Source: Litorimonas sp964352855
Lineage (GTDB): Bacteria > Pseudomonadota > Alphaproteobacteria > Caulobacterales > Maricaulaceae
Length of the DNA stretch: 57,968 nucleotides
Reading direction: 5' to 3'
NCBI GenBank assembly: GCA_964352855.1
Contig: CAYGTR010000021.1
Span: 1 to 57,968, forward strand
Numbering within the stretch: position 1 is the stretch's first letter; every line of letters starts with the position of its first letter. The position numbers and the translations under genes are program-made. The notes beneath the pieces are model-generated. The model saw only the letters and a program-made list of their open reading frames with translations, did not search any database and had not been told where the DNA came from. Positions 34,009-42,857 of this stretch are shown one piece after another.

Positions 34009-34548
34009 ATGTTTAAGAAAAGATGGATGGCAGGCCTCATTTGTGTGGTGTCTCTCTTGGCGAGTACGTCGGCTTCGGCAACGTCACTCGAGCAAATGAA
34101 TTTTGGTGATATGGTGTCAGCGGCTTCCGCCTGTGTGATTGCTGATGTCATGAGTGTCACAAGCGAACGTAGAGACGGTCAAATCGTAACTTTGACAACA
34201 TTTAAGGTTCAAAAAGCCGCCTTTGGTAATGTTGGCAGCACATTCACTGTTGCGACAGAGGGCGGCGCATCAACTATGGGGCGTTTGCAAATTTCAGAGG
34301 TTGTGGCCGGATCTCCCCTTTTCTTAAGCGGTCAGGAAAGCCTGATGCTTCTATCTGAAGATAATGAGACAGGTGATTATCGTATTATAGGCATGAACCA
34401 AGGGTTGTTTTCAGTGGCCGAGGGGGCAAATGGCGTGAATTATGTAGCTCTGCCACAAGATGTTGGCGGTGATGTGAGTGTAGATGAGGCCGTTGATATT
34501 ATTCTCGAAAAACGTGCAAATCCATCAAGTGATGGTGTCGATAGATAG
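34009..34548 (+). CDS. Exported protein, probable companion of the adjacent matrixin protease
   Basis: A 179-residue secreted protein: signal peptide MAGLICVVSLLASTSASA, cleavage near residue 25. The mature part follows a pattern I associate with small exported proteins beside matrixin-type metalloproteases: an opening beta strand CVIADVMSV, TLTTFKVQKAAFG, then EGG, VVAGSPLFLSGQESLMLL, and YRIIGMNQGLFSV. This link is by pattern memory, not by search. ATG 34009 is chosen over the GTG at 33967 because it begins the signal peptide and has AAGGA upstream. It lies 42 bp before the protease gene, likely one operon. No catalytic residues seen. Confidence 0.6.
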   Translation: MFKKRWMAGLICVVSLLASTSASATSLEQMNFGDMVSAASACVIADVMSVTSERRDGQIVTLTTFKVQKAAFGNVGSTFTVATEGGASTMGRLQISEVVAGSPLFLSGQESLMLLSEDNETGDYRIIGMNQGLFSVAEGANGVNYVALPQDVGGDVSVDEAVDIILEKRANPSSDGVDR

Positions 34549-34590
34549 TCGATCGTCACTCAATTTTTCAAAATAATAGGAATGAACATC

Positions 34591-36591
34591 ATGAAAGCTA
34601 AATATTTTTTAAGCGCCGCATTGCTTGCCGCATTAGGCACACAAGCTCAGGCGCAAACGCAAACACAAACAGGCCGTCAACTCGTTGCAGGCATACAAGC
34701 TCAGGCGCAAACGCAAACAGGCCGTCAACTTGACGTTATCGCTGCTCCGACGGCCGTGACGACGGTGCCTTCGACAGGAACGGAAATACCTTTTTTTGTG
34801 AGGCCGGTTGTCGGAATTTTTTGGGACGAGCGTTGTGCTAAGGTTGATTACACATTCAACAGTAGTGTGCCGATTAACCCATTCTCAGAGACACCAATCG
34901 CACCGGAAGTTGTAGCTGATATCGTACAAACCGGACTGGATCGTTGGAACGAGAACCCTAGCTCTTACATCGAAATGAATATCACCAATGTGACTGAGTT
35001 GGGTGTTCGTCCTCGTATTGGGGGCGATTTTATCAATGAGATTACGTTTATTACACCGAATGGTTTTACGGCGCTTGCCTCATCGCCTTCTACATCTTTG
35101 ATAGCGGATGCAACATTTATAGCCGGAGAAGACCTTGATCTTGACGGTGATTCCGACGTTTTTGATCCGGAGGTGGAAGGCCGTAACACGTGCGGTGACA
35201 TTGACGGTGATGGAGACATTGAATTTCCTGCAGGCGATTATCGTGCGGGCACAATTCTCGATAACGATGTCCAGTTTGGGACAGGCGTGCTTTGGGAGAC
35301 TGAACCCACGGCAACCGGTGGAGCAGATATTGATGCCGTTTCAACGCACGAATTTGGACATTCACACGGGTTAAGTCATTCGACAGTGAACCAGATATCT
35401 TCAACAGATGGCACGACATCTACGATGTTTCCTTTTATCTCCACGAGTAATCCAGCGGCTGAGTTCGGCAGCAGAACACCTCATACAGATGATTTGGCGG
35501 CTTCAGCCTTTATCTATCAAGAGGGCAATGGAGACACAGAAATTTCCGAATTGCAAACGGGTGATATCCCATTCTCATCTGCTTATAGTGTTGTAACCGG
35601 AACAACATCTGATGGCGCTGGCGCTCCGGTGTCTGCAGCGGCTGTTTCACTAACCAACCGCCGCACAGGTGTTTTGGAAACGATGACATATAGCGGCCAA
35701 ACCGTTGTTTTTGACAATGGTGCGGGTGGATTATTTGCTTTTGAAGAAGCTATTTTGAATGGTGACTACGCTATTCCGGTTCCTGCAAACAATGTTTACA
35801 CAGCCAATATCGAAGCGTTAGACGGCTCGCCTGTTGCGACCGGTAATATCAGCACATCTGCGATTGTTTCCGGTATTGCCGGGAATACGAGTTTCCCGGA
35901 AGAAGGCTACACACGACGTGACGCCGCAGTTGAGCTCAGGCCTAAAGAAGCGACGCCGTTCTATGTAGGGCGTTTTGGTAAATCCGACATTGATTTTGTT
36001 ATCAATGAGGAAACAGTCCAGAGAAATGCGGGTGATATCACCTTTGGCGGAACAGGCGCGATTGTTGGTGCTTCAAGCATTCGTTATGCCGAAGTCTTTG
36101 ATCGAGACGATGTTTTAGCAAGAATTGCAAATGGCGATATTCCTGTCGCAGGATTGGCGGAAACATTCTTGATTCAAGAGGCTGCAGCGACGTTTAGTTT
36201 CTCTCAAGGTGCTCTTGCAATCGGGACTCTTAATGAAGATGGTTTGGTTGAAATAAGCAGTATTTTGGGTTCAGAACGTGATGTTTTAGCACAAGATGGT
36301 GACGGTACACGTGTATCCTTCAGAGGATCACGCGGACTACCCTTCCGTATTAAATCCGCCTTTAACAGAGATCCAAACGCACAATTGTTTTTCTTATTGG
36401 ATATCGACAATGTTCAAGCCGGACCAAATTCAGGTCTTCCACTTGGTTTTGTTGGTATTGATACCACAGTTAGCGGTACCTCATTCCTCTCATTGAACAA
36501 TGGACCTTTGGCGCCGTTCGGTTCTACATTTGCCATGGAATTACGTTATGCGAATGATGGACGTCGTGTTTCGCCGTTTCTGACACGCTAG
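34591..36591 (+). CDS. Secreted matrixin-like zinc metalloprotease
   Basis: A 666-residue exported enzyme. Signal peptide 1-21 (YFLSAALLAALGTQAQA). The zinc site is H253-E254-F-G-H257-x-x-G260-x-x-H263, the full metzincin motif; a Met-turn candidate is TSTMFPF about 20 residues later. Before it, two calcium-type D-x-D-G-D segments (LDLDGDSD, DIDGDGD, about 182-213) interrupt the catalytic domain. The C-terminal 370 residues are beta-rich with unknown fold, perhaps for binding or anchoring. The first residues carry a tandem duplication (34641-34730). ATG 34591 is preferred to 34582 for ribosome-site spacing. A terminator follows. Confidence 0.82.
   Translation: MKAKYFLSAALLAALGTQAQAQTQTQTGRQLVAGIQAQAQTQTGRQLDVIAAPTAVTTVPSTGTEIPFFVRPVVGIFWDERCAKVDYTFNSSVPINPFSETPIAPEVVADIVQTGLDRWNENPSSYIEMNITNVTELGVRPRIGGDFINEITFITPNGFTALASSPSTSLIADATFIAGEDLDLDGDSDVFDPEVEGRNTCGDIDGDGDIEFPAGDYRAGTILDNDVQFGTGVLWETEPTATGGADIDAVSTHEFGHSHGLSHSTVNQISSTDGTTSTMFPFISTSNPAAEFGSRTPHTDDLAASAFIYQEGNGDTEISELQTGDIPFSSAYSVVTGTTSDGAGAPVSAAAVSLTNRRTGVLETMTYSGQTVVFDNGAGGLFAFEEAILNGDYAIPVPANNVYTANIEALDGSPVATGNISTSAIVSGIAGNTSFPEEGYTRRDAAVELRPKEATPFYVGRFGKSDIDFVINEETVQRNAGDITFGGTGAIVGASSIRYAEVFDRDDVLARIANGDIPVAGLAETFLIQEAAATFSFSQGALAIGTLNEDGLVEISSILGSERDVLAQDGDGTRVSFRGSRGLPFRIKSAFNRDPNAQLFFLLDIDNVQAGPNSGLPLGFVGIDTTVSGTSFLSLNNGPLAPFGSTFAMELRYANDGRRVSPFLTR
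34641..34730 (+). repeat. In-frame duplication at the signal peptide/mature junction of the matrixin
   Basis: Two near-identical copies, 34641-34682 (42 nt) and 34695-34730 (36 nt), start 54 bp apart, which is 18 codons and keeps the frame. The only difference is a 6-base insertion of a CAAACA-like unit in the first copy. Encoded text is QAQAQTQTQTGRQL then QAQAQTQTGRQL. It looks like recent slippage. Confidence 0.85.
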
Positions 36592-36638
36592 GGTATTTGA
36601 GCCTTATCTAATACATAGGCTTTCATACTAATTATTCT

Positions 36639-36670
36639 GGGCTTGTGGTTTCGGCCTCAAGCCCTTTTTT
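36639..36670 (+). terminator. Rho-independent terminator after the matrixin gene
   Basis: Stem GGGCTTG at 36639-36645 with CAAGCCC at 36658-36664, a 12-base loop, and six T at 36665-36670. It closes the two-gene protease unit and separates it from the third exported protein. Confidence 0.9.
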
Positions 36671-36741
36671 GTGAGATTTGCAAAAGGGTTTATTAACTGT
36701 GTTTGGCTAAATTTATCTTTAGGATGAGGCTGAATAATGAC

Positions 36742-37593
36742 ATGAAACCGCTAACCGCGTTTGTGACTATAATCTTTATGGTTCTTTTGGCATCACGCGT
36801 TGCAGCGGCGACAATTGACCGACCCTTTTTCAGGGCAGGGCCTGTCATTATTGTCTTTTCAGGCGCAGACTTCATTGAGAATAGTGGCGAGGCACCTATC
36901 GTCCATGATTTTATTCTTTTAGATGGTGTTGCATCGGGGAGCGAAGGTAATGACCTCATTGCGGCTGATGGTGTACCTGTCAATTTCCCCTTTGACCCTA
37001 TTAGCGACGGAACATCCGGGGGGTGGCCTTTCGAAATTATAAATCCAACATTTGGTGGGCAATACAACAATAATCCTTCATTCCAGATGCTCGATCAGAA
37101 TGACAGCTATACCCAATTTGGACTGGATGAAACGACCGATATTGATTTGCTTGGAAATCAAGTGAGATTCGCGTGGTTTTTTGTGGCGTCGAATGCGCCC
37201 TTTGATATTTTTGCGCAGGCCGCAAATTTAAAGGCCGAGGGTGACTTCTCAGGACTTGATCTCTCTAATATAACTTATCAACTCCTTGTCAGAAGTCCCG
37301 CATCTTCTTCGATTGGGCAGCGTTCTCAAAACCCTTCGGTTGGCGGGCAAGGTGTTGTCATCGGTAATAATTCGCAATTATGGACATTGGAAGATTTGAA
37401 CGGTGCACCTCAAAAAGTATTTGATGGAGGCCGTAAGACAGCGCGCACGAATGGGACTTTGGCCCAACAAGCCGCAGGTTTTGCGTCCGTCTATAATCTG
37501 CGCGGTGCAGGTATAAATGGCAATAATTATGATTTGTCGATGGGTACGGGTATCCTTAGCGCGGATGTAATATACACGATATATGCCCCTTAA
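36742..37593 (+). CDS. Exported protein of unknown function
   Basis: A 283-residue protein with a signal peptide (LTAFVTIIFMVLLASRVAAA, cleavage near 23). I do not recognise the family. The mature part is Asn/Gly/Ser-rich and looks beta-structured, with blocks IIVFSGADFIENSGEAPIVHDFILLDG, GGQYNNN and TQFGLDETTDID. There are no cysteines and no catalytic motif. The start is uncertain: ATG 36742 begins the signal peptide directly, while ATG 36724 or TTG 36703 would add 6 or 13 residues. It lies downstream of the matrixin terminator, so it is transcribed separately, and is convergent with the DsbA-like gene. Confidence 0.6.
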   Translation: MKPLTAFVTIIFMVLLASRVAAATIDRPFFRAGPVIIVFSGADFIENSGEAPIVHDFILLDGVASGSEGNDLIAADGVPVNFPFDPISDGTSGGWPFEIINPTFGGQYNNNPSFQMLDQNDSYTQFGLDETTDIDLLGNQVRFAWFFVASNAPFDIFAQAANLKAEGDFSGLDLSNITYQLLVRSPASSSIGQRSQNPSVGGQGVVIGNNSQLWTLEDLNGAPQKVFDGGRKTARTNGTLAQQAAGFASVYNLRGAGINGNNYDLSMGTGILSADVIYTIYAP

Positions 37594-37602
37594 CCCGTTG
37601 AA

Positions 37603-38325
37603 TTAGCTATCTAATGCATCTGCTAAAAGCTGGTCTAGTCGCTCAATATTGGCGCCGGAAACATAGTCTTGGTTAACAAAGAAAAACGGCGTTCCTGTTA
37701 AGGCAGGAATACGGTTTGACAGCAGCAACGTATCTTCGATTTGGCGATCAATCGCGACATCTGCCATATCGGCATCAAATTTCTTCATGTCCAAGCCTGC
37801 GTCTTCGACGATTTCTCGAATACGGTCAGGACTGAGACTGCGCTCTTTCATGAGAGCGAAGTGGACGGGTGTATATTTTCCTTGGCGTGCGGCCGCTAAG
37901 GCGGCTTTCGCGGCTGTACGAGACGTGCGTGAACGATTGTCTAATATAGGAAGCTCTTTGAAGATAATTTTTACATCATCAGGGTGTTCTTCCATCACAT
38001 TTTTAACCCAGTCCGTCGAGTTTTTACAAAACCCACAATTATAATCGAAAAATTCGACAATCGTGACTTTTGCGTCCTCTGGCCCAATCACAACATCGCG
38101 GGGGTCATTAAATATCTGGTCTGAAACGGCTTCAATAGCTTCGCGATCAGCGCGTGTTTCAAGCTCAATTAAGGCTTCACGGATGATTTCAGGGTTTTCC
38201 ATAAGGTAGTCTTTGATGATCTTTTCAACTTCCGTTTTTTTGAGATCACTCGGGCCAGCTTGAGCGCAGCCGCTAATAGAAAAGGCCATAACAATCGCAG
38301 ATGCGGCCAAAAATAAATGTTTCAT
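37603..38325 (-). CDS. DsbA-family thiol oxidoreductase, lipoprotein
   Basis: A periplasmic disulfide exchange protein. From ATG 38325 it has 240 residues: signal peptide with lipobox ISGC and C20, a helical N-terminal extension (EIIREALIELETRADREAIE), then a thioredoxin fold with the active site C97-G-F-C100 (EFFDYNCGFCKNS) and the cis-proline TGTPFFFVN. The extension resembles ScsC/Com1-type DsbA proteins that oligomerise, so isomerase activity is possible. It is 66 bp downstream of the BepA-like gene on the same strand. No DsbB or DsbD in the window. Confidence 0.9.
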   Translation of the reverse strand: MKHLFLAASAIVMAFSISGCAQAGPSDLKKTEVEKIIKDYLMENPEIIREALIELETRADREAIEAVSDQIFNDPRDVVIGPEDAKVTIVEFFDYNCGFCKNSTDWVKNVMEEHPDDVKIIFKELPILDNRSRTSRTAAKAALAAARQGKYTPVHFALMKERSLSPDRIREIVEDAGLDMKKFDADMADVAIDRQIEDTLLLSNRIPALTGTPFFFVNQDYVSGANIERLDQLLADALDS

Positions 38326-38391
38326 GAGGGACTCATCCATTAAAATTTGAACGTCACATAACAGTAAGACGTTAAAAAGTATTGAGAGAAA

Positions 38392-39816
38392 TTACCAAGG
38401 TGTTGAGCGTTCACCCGTTTGTGAAGTTGTCACGGTAAGGGGTTTTGGCCCTCTGCTCCGACTACGCGTGTTGGCAAGCTGTGCATCTGCGACAACGATA
38501 ATGTCAGACGCCCGACGCCACTGAGGTTGATCACGGGCTAGGTCTTCTTGCGCACGTTTCGCAAAAGAGCGTGCACGTTGAATGTCTCCAATAGCATAGA
38601 AGCGTTCTGCACTTGCATATTTCGCCAATGCATCATTTCCCTGTTGGCCATAGGCGGTTGAGAGTAGGTACCAGCCATAGCTGTTATCACGTTCATATTG
38701 TAAAGCTGACTTAATTAAATCCACAGCTTCCTGAACTTGGACAGTTTCACGTGTCTCAAGTAGTGACTGAGCCAAGGCGATTTTCAAGAGTGGCGCATCG
38801 GGTTTTAATTCAAGCGCCCGCCGAGCAGACGGCAAGGCGTCTTCGCGTTGCCCACTTTCATAAAGAATTTGTGCTTTCAACTCATGAAAATATGGGTTCT
38901 CAGGTTCCTCATTAATCAACGAATCGATCTCTTTAATTGCAGCGCGCAAGTCTGCAGATCGGAAATAGGCAACGGAACGCGCATAGCGCGCATATTGGCT
39001 CTGATCTGACAACGGATAGCGTGAAAAGACAATCTGCGGTCCTTCAAGGAAGCCACGTAATTTTGCCTTCATCATTTCATGATCATGTTGGTCATCAGGA
39101 GAGTCCAAAACATTTGTATAGGGACTTTCCTCAACACGCTCTCTAAGTGCATCAATTCGGTTGGATGAAAGGGGATGGCTTCTGAAATAGGGATAACGAC
39201 GCGCTTGTGATAATACTTCTTGAGCCCGAAATTTTTCAAAGAAAGCAATAAGCCCTTGTCCGGATTGGCCGGTGGCTTCCATAAAATTCATCGCATATTG
39301 ATCCGCAGAGGATTCGTTTATACGAGAATAGGCCAGCACTTCTAATGTCCCAAATTGTGTTGAGCCCCCCAAAATGAGCGCGCCTGCTCCCCCTTCGCCA
39401 GCCAGAATGGCCGCAATCCCGAGGCCGGCTGCAATGAGCATGGAGCCATAAGCGCTGCGATTGCCGTAATCGGATCGCACAATATGGCCGCCAACGATGT
39501 GACCTGCTTCATGGGCGATAACGCCTTTCAGCTCATTAGGGTTTTGGGCCTCCAGAATAAGTCCGCTGTGCAAAAATATATTTTGCCCGCGCGTGACGAA
39601 AGCATTCAACGAGTTGTCATTTACAATATAGAGATCAACCGAACGTGGCGATAGACCTGCTGCGCGTAGAATAGGCACCGTGAATTCTTCAAGTGTTTCT
39701 TCTATTTCTGTATCGCGAAGCAATGATTGTGCACTGGCATTCATGACGGGTAAAAATGCGCATGTTAAGGCCAACATACTCACTTTGAGACCGCGTAGTA
39801 GAGCTTTAGACCGCAC
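38392..39816 (-). CDS. M48 metalloprotease with TPR repeats (BepA-like)
   Basis: BepA is a periplasmic chaperone-protease that clears stalled outer-membrane proteins such as LptD at the BAM complex. The 474-residue protein has a signal peptide (SMLALTCAFLPVMNASAQ, cleavage about 29), zinc site H102-E103-A-G-H106 (IAHEAGHIVGGH) with the Glu in RINESSADQYAMNFM, and a C-terminal TPR domain from about 270 (NPYFHELKAQILYESGQ and YGWYLLSTAYGQQGND). This is distinct from the Tat lipoprotein M48 at 12210. A DsbA-like lipoprotein gene follows. Confidence 0.92.
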   Translation of the reverse strand: MRSKALLRGLKVSMLALTCAFLPVMNASAQSLLRDTEIEETLEEFTVPILRAAGLSPRSVDLYIVNDNSLNAFVTRGQNIFLHSGLILEAQNPNELKGVIAHEAGHIVGGHIVRSDYGNRSAYGSMLIAAGLGIAAILAGEGGAGALILGGSTQFGTLEVLAYSRINESSADQYAMNFMEATGQSGQGLIAFFEKFRAQEVLSQARRYPYFRSHPLSSNRIDALRERVEESPYTNVLDSPDDQHDHEMMKAKLRGFLEGPQIVFSRYPLSDQSQYARYARSVAYFRSADLRAAIKEIDSLINEEPENPYFHELKAQILYESGQREDALPSARRALELKPDAPLLKIALAQSLLETRETVQVQEAVDLIKSALQYERDNSYGWYLLSTAYGQQGNDALAKYASAERFYAIGDIQRARSFAKRAQEDLARDQPQWRRASDIIVVADAQLANTRSRSRGPKPLTVTTSQTGERSTPW

Positions 39817-39938
39817 GATATAAAATCCTATATAATTCGAACCTATAGTCTCAAAGCTAGTCTATAGGGTCAAGTTAAGCAGGTGTAACAATACAGTGAC
39901 TGAAATAAGGCTCAGTCACGGTTTATATATGTTCTGAT

Positions 39939-42857
39939 TTACTTTTTACGGTTCCACCAACCACGTTTTTTTTTAGCAGGTTTCGCCTCAGAATCTGTTT
40001 TGATCTCTGCTGTCGGCTCTGCCTTCGGAGCTTCGTTTTTGACTTCAGGTTTTTGAAGTTCAGCTTCCGCCGCCGGTGCCTTTTTTGCAGGTGCTTTTCG
40101 TGAACGCGCAGGTTTAGCCGCGACAACTTCCGTTTGAGGGGCTTCGGCAGGTTTTTTTGGTGTCGCGCGACGACGCGTTGTTTTCGCCGCAGGTTTGTCT
40201 GCTGCTTTGTCTGCTGTAACCTCAGCCTCAGGTTCAACCTTTGGAGACGTTTTTTTGGCAGCCGCTTTACGTTTTGCCGGCGCTTTCTTGGTTTTTACTG
40301 CCTGAGCAGACGCTACATCAGTCGAAGGCTTCGTTGGAGCCCGTCGACGACGTGTCGATGCTTTTGCTACAGTTTTCTCTTCTACGACAGGTTCCGCTTC
40401 CTTTGGGGTAGCTTTCTTAGCGGGCGCTTTGCGGGTTCGCTTCGGTTTTTCTGTGCTCTCGATTTCAGCGTTTTTAGCAGGTGCTTTTTTCGCTGCAGTC
40501 TTACGCGTGGACTTCGGTTTTTCTTCACTAACCTCCCGCGCTTCAGCTTTTGGTTTGCGCGAAGGCGCGGCACGGCGCGTCCCTTTTACAGCCCGCTTGA
40601 GTTTCTCAGTGACACGCTCTTCTTGCTCAACAGGCCCATCGATTTGTACAGCCTTGCTTTCGTGTGCCTTATTTTTGGAAGGCGCGCGACGACGGCGTGA
40701 CGAGCGCGATTTAGACGCGTCTTCATCGACTTTCTTGGCTTCAGGCACAGGCGTTGTCTCTGCGGATACCGTTACATCTTGCGCTTCGGATGTGCGGGCA
40801 GGGGCTTTACGCGTTCTGCGGCGTCTGGACTTCGGCTTTTCGTCATGGGTTGCAGGATCAATCACTTTCAAGCTTTCCGGCTCGCCTGATGTTTCACCTG
40901 ATTTGTTTTTAGAAGAGGTTTCATCAACATTTTCGTCGCGATTACGTGTACGTCCACGGCCACCGCGGCGTCCACGACGTCCACGGCGCTTGCTAGAACG
41001 TTCGGCCTCTGATGTTTCGCTTTGAACGACTTTCGTATCTGTCTCTGTTTCATCCGCGTCCTCGTCTTCGTCTTTATCCTCAATAGGTGCTATTTTCTTC
41101 GGCGCATTCTGTTCAATTTGACGTTGACGACGGAATTCTTTTTCGATTTCTTCTAAAGGATCCGGTCCTTTTCGGTTTTTCTTCTCTAAAACCTCAATCT
41201 CATAATCCGGACGTATGAGGTCTTCTTCTGCCGCGACTTCGGTAAAGACACCGCCATTTTGGTCAACTTGTGTCAACAAATCGCGCTTCTCATTTATAAG
41301 GTAGAACGCGACGTCCGGAGACACTTTCAAGCGAATACGCTCGGCTTCACCACGAATGGCTGTTTCCTCAACGGCGCGAATTGCGGCAAGGGCGCTGCTT
41401 TCCACAGTACGTTTACGACCTACGCCCGCACAATGTGGGCAGCTTGTTGTCGAGCCTTCCAACAAGCTGCGACGGCGACGCTGGCGTGAGATTTCCATTA
41501 AGCCAAATTGCGAGATACGGCTGGTTTGGATGCGCGCACGGTCTTGTGTCAGAGCATCTTTCATTTTGCGCTCAACAGCGCGGTTGTTTTTGTGCTCATC
41601 CATATCGATAAAGTCGATAACGACGAGTCCGGCCAAATCACGCAGACGCATTTGACGGGCGATTTCTTCGGCGGCTTCCATATTGGTTTTCAACGCTGTG
41701 CGCTCAACATTCCGTTCTTTCGTTGATCGGCCTGAGTTCACATCAATCGAAACCAAAGCTTCTGTCGGATGGATAACAAGATAACCACCTGATTTGAGCT
41801 GAACGAGCGGCGACAGGCTATTTTCGATTTGACGTTCGACTCCATAACGCAAGAATAGCGGTATATCTTCTTTATATTGCTTCACAAATTTCGCGTGGCT
41901 CGGCATCAGCATTTTGATGAAGGCTTTGGCGGTTTTATAGGCCTCTTCGCCCTCAACCAGAACTTCGTCGATGTCTTTATTATAGAGGTCTCGAATAGAG
42001 CGTTTGACCAAATTGCCTTCCTCATGAATGAGGGATGGGGCGATGGATTTTAAGGTTTCCTCACGAATGTCGCTCCATAAACGTGCTAAATACTCATAAT
42101 CACGTTTGATTTCGACTTTGGTGCGTTTGGCGCCCGCTGTGCGGACAATGACACCCATGCCTTGAGGGACTTCCATCTCACTCATGACGGATTTCAGACG
42201 CTTACGGTCTGATCCATTTGCAATTTTACGGGAGATACCACCTCCGCGCGGTGTGTTCGGCATAAGGACACAATAGCGCCCTGCGAGCGACAGATATGTT
42301 GTCATCGCGGCGCCTTTATTGCCCCGCTCTTCTTTGACGGCTTGTACAAGCAAGATTTGACCGCGTTTTATGACTTCTTGAATTTTATAGCGGCGACGCG
42401 ACATGCGTTTGCGGCGTGTACTCGCGACTTTGGCTTGCTCGTCTGCGACTTCGGCGTCGCTTTCGTCTGCCGCGTCATCTTCATCAGGATCAATATTTTC
42501 GTCGCGATCTTCTTCGTCAGCTATTTCACCCTCTGCGGCATCTTCTTCTTCATCGGCCACAGCCTCGAGCTCTTCTTCCTCAGCCTCAAGGAGAGCCATG
42601 CGGTCCTCATAAGGGATCTGATAGTAATCCGGGTGGATTTCAGAGAAGGCGAGGAAGCCGTGGCGATTTCCGCCATACTCAATAAAGGCGGCTTGTAAGG
42701 AAGGCTCTACGCGAGTGACGCGGGCGAGATAGACATTTCCGCGAAGCTGGCGCTTGTGGCGGCTTTCAAAATCTAATTCTTCAACGCGATTGTGATCGAC
42801 AATAACGACGCGTGTTTCCTCCGGGTGGGAGGCGTCGATAAGCATTTTCTTTGACAT
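39939..42857 (-). CDS. rne: Ribonuclease E
   Basis: The endonuclease core of the RNA degradosome. From ATG 42857 (GGAG upstream) it has 972 residues. Domains: S1 RNA-binding (GNVYLARVTRVEPSLQAAF), with an acidic insertion of about 80 residues inside it (EEEELEAVADEEEDAAEG) that is typical of alphaproteobacteria. The catalytic DNase-I-like region has SIDVNSGR and VIDFIDMDEHKNN. The Zn-link is CPHCAGVG. The C-terminal 400 residues are disordered and Lys/Ala/Arg/Pro rich (repeated TRRRR, KKAPAK). It ends KKKRGWWNRKK, the GWW motif that in Caulobacter binds PNPase. Confidence 0.96.
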   Translation of the reverse strand: MSKKMLIDASHPEETRVVIVDHNRVEELDFESRHKRQLRGNVYLARVTRVEPSLQAAFIEYGGNRHGFLAFSEIHPDYYQIPYEDRMALLEAEEEELEAVADEEEDAAEGEIADEEDRDENIDPDEDDAADESDAEVADEQAKVASTRRKRMSRRRYKIQEVIKRGQILLVQAVKEERGNKGAAMTTYLSLAGRYCVLMPNTPRGGGISRKIANGSDRKRLKSVMSEMEVPQGMGVIVRTAGAKRTKVEIKRDYEYLARLWSDIREETLKSIAPSLIHEEGNLVKRSIRDLYNKDIDEVLVEGEEAYKTAKAFIKMLMPSHAKFVKQYKEDIPLFLRYGVERQIENSLSPLVQLKSGGYLVIHPTEALVSIDVNSGRSTKERNVERTALKTNMEAAEEIARQMRLRDLAGLVVIDFIDMDEHKNNRAVERKMKDALTQDRARIQTSRISQFGLMEISRQRRRRSLLEGSTTSCPHCAGVGRKRTVESSALAAIRAVEETAIRGEAERIRLKVSPDVAFYLINEKRDLLTQVDQNGGVFTEVAAEEDLIRPDYEIEVLEKKNRKGPDPLEEIEKEFRRQRQIEQNAPKKIAPIEDKDEDEDADETETDTKVVQSETSEAERSSKRRGRRGRRGGRGRTRNRDENVDETSSKNKSGETSGEPESLKVIDPATHDEKPKSRRRRTRKAPARTSEAQDVTVSAETTPVPEAKKVDEDASKSRSSRRRRAPSKNKAHESKAVQIDGPVEQEERVTEKLKRAVKGTRRAAPSRKPKAEAREVSEEKPKSTRKTAAKKAPAKNAEIESTEKPKRTRKAPAKKATPKEAEPVVEEKTVAKASTRRRRAPTKPSTDVASAQAVKTKKAPAKRKAAAKKTSPKVEPEAEVTADKAADKPAAKTTRRRATPKKPAEAPQTEVVAAKPARSRKAPAKKAPAAEAELQKPEVKNEAPKAEPTAEIKTDSEAKPAKKKRGWWNRKK

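Noticed and set aside
40429..41025. Plus-strand 198-codon open frame opposite rne
   Set aside because: It is the mirror of the Lys/Arg/Ala-rich RNase E tail; composition (Arg/Ser/Phe) is a by-product, with no ribosome site or homology.
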